Shown here: positions 23,401 through 33,762 of the stretch, piece by piece
Layout: the number at the start of each line of letters is the position of its first letter
Numbering within the stretch: the first letter of the stretch is position 1
Source of the DNA: Paramacrobiotus metropolitanus
Taxonomy: Eukaryota > Tardigrada > Eutardigrada > Parachela > Macrobiotidae
Direction: 5' to 3'
Length of the DNA: 64,000 nucleotides
NCBI RefSeq assembly: GCF_019649055.1
Contig: NW_026570258.1
Location: forward strand, 930,001 to 994,000
The notes under the pieces: model-generated
Told to the model about the DNA's origin: nothing
Seen by the model: only the letters and a program-made list of their open reading frames with translations
Database searches by the model: none
Translations under genes and position numbers: made by a program

Positions 23401-26400
23401 CCGCTGGAAATGGCAAAGGGCATAGATGAAGATGATTGGTTCGCCGTTACCCAATTGCCAGGTGAACCGGGTAACCAACTGCAGTTGTCAGAAGATTCAA
23501 ACGCGCATGAGACTTTCCGATAGCTTGCGTGATCGCATCCAGCTGTATCAGAACCGACTATGTTTTGATCAAATGTATAAGTATTTTGTCGTACGTATAC
23601 TTGTATATCATTTTTTTAGTAGGACTTTTATTGAGCAAATAATTTTTCCTGTTCCACAGTGCATTAATAACAGATGCAAACGGGTATGTCATTGTTCTAC
23701 ATGGTTACTCAAGACTACAAATGTGTCTATAGTAAACAACAACGGTTTTGATTACCGATGGCATGACTACGCAATGGTACTGAATAAGTAACCTGCGTAC
23801 CGTATTCCGGAAGGTTATCGGACTGAGATCCCATTTCGAAACCTACAATATGCGGCGTTAACACAGGGCTCACAAGACTAATTGTACAGAGAACGACCCA
23901 TAATCACTCATTTTCAAAAGCTTGGCCAACCTATATTCTTAGATCTGGCCCTTCTGGGTTATTTCTAGCCCAGATGATTAGCTGACACACACCCTTCGCG
24001 AAGTTATGAAGACGTGTCTAGAATCAATGAAACGAGCGATTGTAGATTCCAGATCTACCGGCACCGCTCCGCTTGAAACCGACTGTGTTTTGTGCGCCGA
24101 TTACTTTTGCACGCGTCTTTTTGCCTACCCCTGATCTTGATTTGTTGTATTAAAATGAGACAACAATTACAAGCTGCGTCCTGTATGGTTAAACAATCTC
24201 AACCGTAACTCATTAAAATAGTTTATCCAAGCAAGAACACTTCGCGCTGTTTCCCAATTGGGTCGGTTTCTCCTGAACTATGCTGCATGTCGTGTGCATG
24301 TTACGGCGCTACTAACCTTTTTCATCAGTGAACCAGATGCGATGCATGGCAAACGTGGCCCCTGGATCAGTCTGGTTAGGGTCCTGGCTTAACGCGAGAA
24401 AAGTAACGGTAACGGTGATCTAAAAGAAAAAAGTACTTTATTTTACCAAATGCTGACTGAGCTGATCACGATATACCCGCTATTTGTCTGGTAACAATTC
24501 TAGTGCTCTCAGTAGCCATTCTTAACTAACGTTACTACGTACTTGCGCGTAGCCGGTGATACGCAAAGGAAACACTGCGCGGCACCACTCCCTCCTTTTT
24601 AGATCTCGATGTTGGCGGGAGAACAGTTGAACAGGAGCAGTGCTTGCGTCAGTGTCTTGTGCCGTCACGCGGATCAGGATGGGTCGCCGGCGATAATACC
24701 AGAGATGCAAGTGACCACCACTACGTGTCTCCACCACCGGACTTTTTAGCTGGAGTGTTATGTTGGTGTTGTGAGAATGGGCATAATATGACAGCGCCCT
24801 CGTATTGTAGGCATACTGGACGTTGCCGAAATTGCGAGTGAGTAGCTCGTTCTTCAGGGTCACGTCAGGATGGCTGCTAATCTGTCAGCTGCAGAACGTG
24901 AGAGTCGCAGTGCTGGTAAACATGTAGGTTCCGTCGCAGGTAAGCGACGGCGTCATAGGTGCATGCGGAGCAGCGTCACTGTTGCAACTTTCAGACGACA
25001 CACCGGAGTGCGTTGTTTCAGCTTCCAGGACCAGATCGTCAATCCAAAATCCGGTGGTGTCAGGTACGTGCATGCTGGCAAAAAAAGATCAGTCACTTAA
25101 GTTTGTTATAAATATGTACCAGCACGCGGATAAGATAACTGCAAATTACGGCAATAGTCATTTTCCGCAATTTACCGCACTGACCGCTTTGCAAAAATAC
25201 AAAACACGAGACGGTACTTTCTAGAATACGGTTGTGTTCTTTTTTAACGAACCAAAACCAAGCTCATATAAAAATCGTACGCATGTTCTTGGCTCAGTAA
25301 CCTATATTTTCACATCTCCCGTGGAAAAACCGATTTCATGTTTGGCTATATGTACTGCTGTTATTCCCGTTAAATTGTGGATCAGTTGGTCAGTTGTATG
25401 ACGGCCCAGCGGCAGTTGGTTATTATCCTTAGTTCTGTTTACTCTGTTTTTTGTCTCACCCGTATTATTTACGGAATTTTATTCGCAAAGCTTGTAGTTT
25501 GTTGAAGACTTACTTGAAATTAGCGGTGAATTCTAACGTATAGTTCCCATCCACGCAATAGCTGAGCCGATGGGCATGCCACGTATTTTTAGCATACAAG
25601 TCTTCGTCGGAAACAAAATAATACCATAACAGCGATGATCGGTTCCCGGTTTTTAACTCCAGAACGCTCCAGTGAACGATTTTATCAAAAAAATAGTAGA
25701 AGGTCAAATATGTCCGGGCTTTGCCATGGACCACAACCGATCGCAACGGTCCAAATGTCCGGACAGGCTCGTCTTTCAACAGAAGAGCCATGGCGGCGCC
25801 CAGCCCCACACGCGGTTTGTATGTCCCATAACCCGGAAATACGAGAAACTCCTTTGGCCCTGCGTTGGTCCAACCACATAAATTACGGTCAAAACTGCAG
25901 GTCACCGTCATCTGCTGTGGATACCGGGGGCGTAGGGGTTCCATAGGGTATTCTTGGCAGGCATTGGATGGCTGAATATTCCCGGTTTCATTGTGTATCG
26001 TTAGTACCGGGATTCGCGCCGGATTGACAGATCGCCTGGGAAAACTATGCTCGACAACTATGCGCACGGCTTCGCGGCGACCCAGCCTTAATCTCGTGTT
26101 ATTCCGTAGCATTCCGATGTAGTTCTCGGAAGAATTATGGAATAACTTGACGACCAGCAAGTTACCGTAAAAGATCGGGTCGTAACGAAAAAAATCAGTA
26201 GGTGCTACGATGTCGATGCACGAACTGACGAGGCGGGCGACGGATACATCAGTTGTCGTTCCGCCCGTGGCTTCCAGGGCAAACAGACTTTCCGGCTCGG
26301 AAATACCGTTGTTGTCAAAGAATTTCCTTTCCCATATAAAGCGCAAAAAAGAATAATAACGGTTCAGTAAATGAAGTCCCTGCAGTCAGGTTCTATGTAT

Positions 26401-28324
26401 TCGATAAACTTTTGAGACTTCGGATTCGTAACTAGCAGATAACCTTTTCAGCAGGTAGCAACTACTTGGTACTCTCTCTTCGCACTGGTTTCGCAAAAAA
26501 GCTCAATACCGTTGCTACTACCATAGGTTCCCAACCACTACCAGAACCACTTCCTATAACTAACGCCACATCACGCTATCGAGGCTGCGAGCAGCAGACT
26601 AGAAGTACTTCTGGAAGCGCTCACATAACCCACCAAAGCGGGGACGTTAATTACAAGAGTAATCGGCGATTAATCATGTTATGCGCGCCCTATATTGTAT
26701 CTGTAGGCTGCACCACTGCTGCTGCAATTAAAGTGGGTCATTAGTGTTTAAATTATACTGAAAACGCGCTGTTTTTGCGAAAAACCGAAGTACGCAATAC
26801 ATTTTCTACCAACCTGGACGACACACTGTACTGGTTACTCCAACCACACATAGACTGGTCAAATGTACACCCGATCCCGGTACAGGCATGCGCGCGAGCG
26901 GCACTCCCGCTGAGTTCTCCGTGGTACACAATATCAGCCAATCGGATCTCTGAGCCCTGCTTATCGATGGCTCCCAGGAAATGTACGGAAACATCGTCGT
27001 GTAGACATAATGGCAGATCGACCGCTAGCCAACGTCCCACATTATGTGATTCTGCAGCCATTTCCCATACAATGACCGCTGTGTATCGTTCCGCTACCAA
27101 AACCCGAAGAAACTCTATCCCGGTATTGCTGAACCAGTACCGAAAACTCAGGGTCGTGTTTAGCGGCAGCGGTGAGCGGATCGGTATACTGCCGAGCTTG
27201 ACACTGCGGTTCTTGTAGCCAGGATGAAGAAGAGTGCCACGATGCCGCAGTGCGGCGTAGGATATGTTATCGGTTGTGACAACGCTGAAATCTCCGTCAA
27301 GATAATTCGTCCAGCCGCAGAGATCAACGCGGAAATCGCAGGTGATCGATTTCGTTGCCCAGGGCAAATGGCTTGGAAAGATGTTGTCTGCAAACAAAAA
27401 TCAGACGTTCGCTTAGGATTAGCGTGAAAAGCTATAAATAATTTTCTGAAGCAATGACTGACCGCTTTTTGTGGTGACTACAGCGTCTAGGGCGAACACC
27501 GTAACTGATCGGCCGAAGATGACGCGAAACACTAGAGATCCACTATTATCGGTGCTAACAGGAACTACCGCTTGAAACCACTGACTATTGGGATATTCCT
27601 TATGCAGCGTATCCCGTAGCATCCAGAACACAGTGTCACTGCTGTTATTTTGTGGTGAAGGTAGCCTGAACGACAGGGCTATAGTGCCGTATGATTTCGG
27701 CACCGAATACCAGAAGCGGACCAGAAACCGGAGTGGCATATCATTCGGTGCAACCATTAAACTAGAGCTGATAAGGTCAGTCCAGATTTCGTCGCCGTCT
27801 CGTCGGGTTCCATTTGGCGTATGCACGTAATTCCCTTGTACTACAATCAGCAAACGGTTTCAAATGAAGCTCTTCTTACATAAGTATCGTATGTCAAATG
27901 TGGAAATGCGAGTACTTTTAGTACAGGTGCGGAAAAACGTTAGACACTTGAACGCTAATGAGTAATGTAAATTACTGAAACTACTTTTACAGATCGGAGA
28001 AGTTTAAGTCACACACGTTTGACTGAAAGACTGTATAAGGTTTATACTTAAGTGTTAACCTCTCCTTTTATTATGTGCGTATGGCGCTCTAATTTTACTG
28101 ATCGCTGACTTACCAACATCGTTACAAAATGATGCATTAGAGGCGTCATTTTCATTTTGACTAAGAATCCATGATATGTTGGAATGGCTGCTGGCCGTTG
28201 TCCATCCTGGACACAGTCCCGTATCAAAACTGCAAGTGAATTCCGGTACGAACACGGTCTCTTCTCCATTTATTAGAGAGTATACGGGTACATTTACGAC
28301 TAATACAGCTATCAGCAACAACAT
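20417..28324 (-). CDS. RTK gene E, seven-MAM receptor tyrosine kinase with one in-frame stop
   Basis: Sixteen exons, high to low: 28114-28324, 27463-27840, 26814-27387, 25514-26326, 24543-25074, 24317-24419, 23130-23557, 22896-23073, 22600-22817, 22245-22482, 21942-22036, 21788-21875, 21437-21661, 21075-21358, 20608-20837, 20417-20543. They sum to 1574 codons with all phases consistent. The signal peptide ([16 protein letters not shown]) and first MAM module share exon 1, unlike B and D, giving seven MAM-like modules. The membrane span is [14 protein letters not shown]. The kinase has [19 protein letters not shown] and WMAPE, but the glycine loop is degenerate ([11 protein letters not shown]). 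At codon 722 (24885-24887) a TGA replaces the Trp of the family motif FCGWQ, and coding continues in the same frame. Either a young pseudogene, a truncated secreted receptor, or a sequence error. Confidence 0.88.
24885..24887 (-). other. In-frame TGA in RTK gene E (conserved Trp position)
   Basis: The frame reads TTC TGC AGC TGA CAG, where B and D encode FCGWQ. Upstream and downstream codons are in the same frame and homologous to the family, so this is a single substitution, probably TGG to TGA. Confidence 0.85.
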
Positions 28325-30402
28325 TGTTTCAAAAAAAATTTACAACTTTTTAGCATAACATGTTAGGAAATTGTTATTGAATTATGGAATATCAATAATA
28401 ATTTCCTAACCTGGCTATTTATATTTATCCTAGCTAACTGACACCAGGAATTATCGGCATAGCGGCGCCGCGATGCTATTTACACACCCTAATTAGTATT
28501 GCTGACCGGAAACAGGCTACTTTCTCTCTCAGGTACTTCTACTGATAACATTTCCATGCCGGTTTGGCATTGGTTTAACGGTCTATTATTGCCTAATTCT
28601 TATCATTAGAATGGTCTATTTAGGCTACTGTCACAGCTTCTTTGGAGGGTAATCCAGGTTTATTGACCGGTTTGAAATGTTTATTTGCACACGTCGATTG
28701 GACAAGTTTTCATGCCAGCCGCAAATATTGCAACGTGGTAACGCTGCAGTGAATTTCAGAGCAGCTTGTACTGCAGCATCCAGTAATGCACATTTCTACC
28801 GGAAATGGTTGAACACTAACGGGTACTGCCGTGGGAAAGGGCAGCCTCGTGGCATATTCATAAATCGGGCTGACCAAAGATACAAAATGTGTCTGTGCTG
28901 AACTTTAAATTTTAGTACATACACATTTCACAAATTAATTATGGTTAGTTCTGTGTCTGTACTCGTATAATTGTCAATTTTAGTATTGCGCGGAGTATAC
29001 AGTCTGTTATGTATTTCAAACCAAATAATTATATAAGCGGTACATAGCACGTATTGGTAAATAAGCGGATGATTCTAAACTGAAATTCAGTTATTTAAAA
29101 TAATTTAAGTTTAAACATTATTTAAAAATAGTTTACAATAAAATTCAAAATTTTAAAAGAAGGCTTAATCGCTTTCAAAATTATTACACACTTGGGCTAC
29201 GAAGCTTGCATAACTACTCTGGACTAATTAATTTATTATGCTAGTGAATATTCGCGGTACTATATTATATTAGTGTAATTAGAACGCTCTGAAGAGACGA
29301 TAAAAAAAGTTCAGTTCCCAGGTTTACCTTTTGATCAGTTATTATACTGCACATATGCACGCTATACGCAGTTAGTGGTATAGTACAGACCTGTGCACGC
29401 AACAAAGTACTGTAAATTAGCAGATTTCTGCAATTTTCTTGTCAGCTCATCATCGGCTTAACGATGCTGCAAAACAATCCTCCTGCTGAGAAAATTGCTC
29501 ACTTGCCGATTTGAAATAATCTACTGGAGAAGCAACTATAAGGCCTTGTCCCGAATTCAAAACGAATCTCGCTGTGGTGCGGTTGCTCAACCGCACGAGG
29601 TGGCTGTATGCAGTGGCCACGCCTACAGATACGGTATGCGAAGCCACCTCGCGAGGTGGAGTTGCTGTATCGCAACGAGATTCGCTTTGAATTCGGGACG
29701 AGGCCTAAACTTATCAACAATAACAGTGCCAACCACTACTTTTCAGTATCACAAAGCGTAATTTGATATCATAAGAATAAAACTGGTTTTTGGTTTTAAT
29801 AATTTATCGCTTCTTCGCTGATTAATACACTGACCAGTGAGATGCAAAAAGGATATACAAGTACGCGTATGTCACATGTAGCTATATGGGGCGATTGCGT
29901 GTTAAAAATAAAACCGTCCAAGCTTATTGTTTTATTATACATACGAGTATGTATATACAGTACTACACATATTTTTGGTTTTGGGTTTTATTTTTGGTTA
30001 GTATACATTTTCTATGCATACGATGGATTGAACAGTAAATGTAAATGGGCACTGCCGATGGCTTTTCTGTTAATAATTAGGCATTGGGGTGTGATGTCAT
30101 ACCGTTATCGAATGTTCAAGAATATTAAGTAGGTTGCGTTTTGCACGGCCATACGATTAATGGCAAAATTAACGACGGTTTTAGCGTTGTTAATTTAATG
30201 TTCCGTTGATTCGAAATTATTAAACAATTTACGGTTTATTTCGGACAGCAAAATTGTACCAACGAGCAGAGTATGAATTTGCACAGAAATGTATTATTAT
30301 TAGAGTAGACTACTCTGTGCCCACGACAGCCGCCCATACCGCCGCCTACCTGATTGACTCAAGCTCAAGCACAAAATTAATATCTTGATCTTCGCCAACA
30401 GC
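28325..30402. other. Intergenic, gene-poor
   Basis: AT-rich DNA upstream of RTK E. It should hold the E promoter and contains the foldback hairpin at 29541-29706. No credible coding exon was seen. Confidence 0.5.
29541..29706. repeat. Foldback hairpin, about 65-bp arms
   Basis: The outer ~33 bp of each arm (beginning AGGCCT and ending AGGCCT) pair with about three mismatches, and the inner ~10 bp (ACGAGGTGGCT against AGCCACCTCG) pair again. The middle is diverged, and each arm carries its own small palindrome. The loop is about 35 nt. Could be a MITE-like foldback element. Confidence 0.7.
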
Positions 30403-30478
30403 GGCGATGGCACAGTGGCTGTACTACGTGGATCTCACTCGGTAGCCAGCGGTTCGATTCCGCTCCATCGCCATTTTT
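30403..30478 (+). ncRNA. Pol III tRNA-like unit (tRNA pseudogene or SINE head)
   Basis: Has an A box (TGGCACAGTGG, 30408-30418), an exact B box (GGTTCGATTCC, 30451-30461) and a TTTTT terminator (30474-30478). An 8-bp terminal stem (GGCGATGG with CCATCGCC) and a perfect 5-bp T stem (AGCGG/CCGCT) form. The middle does not make a standard D arm or anticodon arm, and the A box is displaced relative to the acceptor stem. So it is not a normal tRNA, and I assign no anticodon. Confidence 0.6.
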
Positions 30479-32285
30479 GCGAATGCCTCACGGAACCGCC
30501 CTCTTCGCTGAGATCCCCACGGACAGCCGACTGAGGGCTGACTCTGTAACATTATGGAAATTTGTGGTGTATAGAGGACCGTTTAACAGAGCGCAGAACT
30601 GCGCGTTTATGTTCAGACGACTGCGTCATACAACCATCATCACGTGATAACCGGTATTTTTAAATGTAACTTCATTGGAACTTGCAATTGTGAGACATAA
30701 TAATTATAATGTGCGGAATAGACTGCGCAATACAATGAAAATCAATTTTCTCCAAACAAGAGTCTCGTTTTTCCTGACAAAATGTCAGCATGCATGTGCC
30801 AGTCATACTCGGTCAATTAACGACGCGGAAGTAGATAATTACAGAGCTGCATTTATTTTCCCGCTGACATACGCACACATGAACAATTAGCATAAACACT
30901 TCTTTGCACTTATACTGGCATGCTCCACTGGAGCCGAGCAATTTACTGCCGAAAAAGGTCATCTGGTGGAACGCATCCCAAACGAAATGCGTAATAATCA
31001 AACATCAGTCAACGTTAGAATAATATTAACTACCTACTGTGACCGCAAACTGCCTAATACTGTATAATCAGAAGTCATCTACATACCTGATTCAAAATTT
31101 TAAACAAGAATATTGTTGATAATTCAACATGCACATACAGCATACAACTATACAACATACGACAACATACACACAACTTTTTTTATTCTTGGAATAGGCA
31201 GTTCCTGTTTTGATTTAAGTAATAGTGCTGTTAATCGGCAACTTGCTATTCGTCCTGTATGAAAGATTTCTGATAGTCTGCTTCGTTGCTTGTGAATTTA
31301 CATAAATTTGCACAAAATTTTCCTTGATCGTTTAATCTTAAAATCCCGCATGTATATCACTATTTGCTGTAGTTTTATTTTTCAACATTATTAAGTGCTG
31401 CACGAAGTTATTTGCCTTGTTTAGAGATTTGGAGATACTTGCCTTTTTCTGTTACCATTAAGCTACAGAGTACTGTACGAGTACATTTAATGTTTTGGTC
31501 GGTGCCGCTCTGACTGGGTTTATTACATTACGGCTCACAAAAGTCACTGCATTAATTCAGTTATTCACAAACGGACATTGCGCATTTACATGTAAGCACA
31601 ACATGATATTTTCATGTGCAATGCGCATTTATGTAGTAGCCAATGTAATGAGCGACTCGCATGAGCGGCGCTGAAAGTCAGCAAAGGGGAGCATTACCAT
31701 CTATTATCCAGCAGTTGTCTACTCTGATTTGCTCTAATAACATCTCAATGCTCCTTTAATTCACTCGCCCAGCTGTACATTCCGCTTCTATCAAAAATTT
31801 TGCAAAATGAATTACGAGCAGCTGACGAGGGGTGTTCGTGTGGCGGGCGGCTGTCTGCGTGTGTGCCAGTGCACTGACGCGGCATTCGACACAATTGTGC
31901 CGGGTCGATAATGCAACTTCCTCTTTGCAATAATATATGTATTTGTAATACCGTGGAAAATGAAATCAGGTTTCTGCTTTGGAAGTTAATCCAGGCTTAG
32001 AAAAACTGTTACGTCTCGATACAGAATACGATGCGGTTAATTTAAAAATCAATAATAATTTAAAAATAATTAAAAATCATTTGTGAGTAGAGTAGTATGA
32101 TAAGTATTATTCATTAACGTTTTTTATATGCGCTTGCTTAGATAATTTTAATTATTTATGTGGAATAATTTTGACCTGGTTAGATAACGCCTGTTTTAAG
32201 ACGACGTTAATCTTAACACAATAAAACTGCAGAAAATTTAAGAAAAGTGGTAAGAGACGGCTCAGAAATTCATTCCCGGTGAGAG
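30479..32285. other. Intergenic, nothing recognised
   Basis: AT-rich; open frames are short and lack coding character. Confidence 0.4.
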
Positions 32286-32741
32286 TTAAATAAATTGGCT
32301 AAATTGGTTAATCGGTCTGGCGCAGCCACAAATGCCACAATCTCCGTCGTTAATTCTACCGTATAAAGCTTCACATCTTTCCTTGATGTACCGGCGAGAA
32401 GCAGACATAACGCAGACCGCCTCGATGACAAGCAGCCACGTCGCACACACACAGCCTGTGGCTACGTACGGACGATGATGATGCAGAGTTGTCGAGTAAT
32501 CACGACTGGAAAAAGATTTATCAACTAATATACGCGACGATCCGGCCGTAAGTGGCCCGGTATAATAAGACCCCCAACTCGAGGCATTTCTCACAGAGCA
32601 ACTGTCATAATTCTTTGTCTTATATGTACGTCCGGTTACAGGGAAAGTTACCCAGCCGTACACGTACAACGGATCAGGTTGCGTTATTACAGTGAAGCCT
32701 CGCAGGCTGACCATGATCATGATGATGCTAATCGCCATCAT
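32286..32741 (-). CDS. Candidate secreted Cys-rich protein, unknown family
   Basis: Single open frame of 151 aa. The start MMAISIIMIMVSLRG is hydrophobic and could be a signal peptide. The body has about nine cysteines, with clusters GCVCATW near residue 95 and GDCGICGC near residue 134, plus aromatic/Ser-rich segments (SSWGSYYTGPLTAG) typical of an extracellular beta domain. A second hydrophobic stretch near residue 100 could be a membrane span. No relatives in the window and no family recognised. It may be one exon of a longer gene. A ~40-bp repeat sits just upstream of the ATG. Confidence 0.4.
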   Translation of the reverse strand: MMAISIIMIMVSLRGFTVITQPDPLYVYGWVTFPVTGRTYKTKNYDSCSVRNASSWGSYYTGPLTAGSSRILVDKSFSSRDYSTTLHHHRPYVATGCVCATWLLVIEAVCVMSASRRYIKERCEALYGRINDGDCGICGCARPINQFSQFI

Positions 32742-32743
32742 TC

Positions 32744-32876
32744 CCGATAAATCATCATTACCTTAACCGGAGATAATGGCAATTAATTATGATTTGGGTA
32801 ACTCATTTTTCTTGCAAGCAACTTTAAAAGATTTTCAATAAATCATCATTACTTTAACCGGAGCTTAAGGCAACTA
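32744..32876. repeat. Short direct repeat, two ~40-bp copies
   Basis: AATCATCATTACCTTAACCG at about 32750 recurs with small changes about 90 bp on (AATCATCATTACTTTAACCG). It lies immediately upstream of the ATG of the minus-strand ORF at 32286-32741. Confidence 0.7.
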
Positions 32877-33762
32877 AATAAAAACTGGTTTCTCCAGAGC
32901 TAAAAAACACGGTGACTAAAAAAACTGATCACCGAGTTCTATAAAAAAATAACGACGCATTAATTTTCCAGTGAAATATGATAAAAAAAGATTTATCAAA
33001 AAGCTGGTTACTTAATTGCAAGTTGCAGATATGATAAGTTTAGTAAATATTTTCTGTAATTTATCATTCGAAATTAAATAAGTAAACGGACAGTCAAAGT
33101 AACGCTTAGTGTTAGTTTTCGTATAAAAATTATGATTATTATATAAAATATTATGGTGATTTCGGAAACGTAGTAACGCAAAGACTGATTGCACCAGTCA
33201 AATGCAAGATTCTGTGCTACGTAAGCCTACGTTGTACATTTGCACGCAACCACACAAACTTGTATCGTATCGATCGTTTAGACAGTTGACTGGCATCGAG
33301 CTGCGTACAGTACAAACCTACATGCACGTTGACCAACCAGCGAAAGCAGCCGGCCATGATTGGCGTGGGCATCAAGACAGCGGCCACACCCGAAATCGGC
33401 TTGCGTCGACTGTCTTGCGCTGCCTTACCAGTCGTCCATCTTCCGCTAATGGCTACGCAACTGTTTCTTTTGCGCTGGCTTTGCATCATAGATTTTTCAC
33501 CACTGCACAGAATTCTGGTTACAACCGAAAACGTTGCTCCCGTTCGATCCTTGTAGATCTTTTACCCACGTTTTTTTTCTCTTCCTAACCATATTATAAT
33601 ATTTTGTTGAATAATTTTAACGTCAAAATGGCGTTTAATATTGCCGTATTTTATTTTTGTCCATGGTGTTGGTAATCTTTGGAAAAATTCTGGATTACAT
33701 TAACGGATTTACATTTACCGTTTTTATATGGGAATAAAATTGTGCGTTGTTTGAGGATTACG

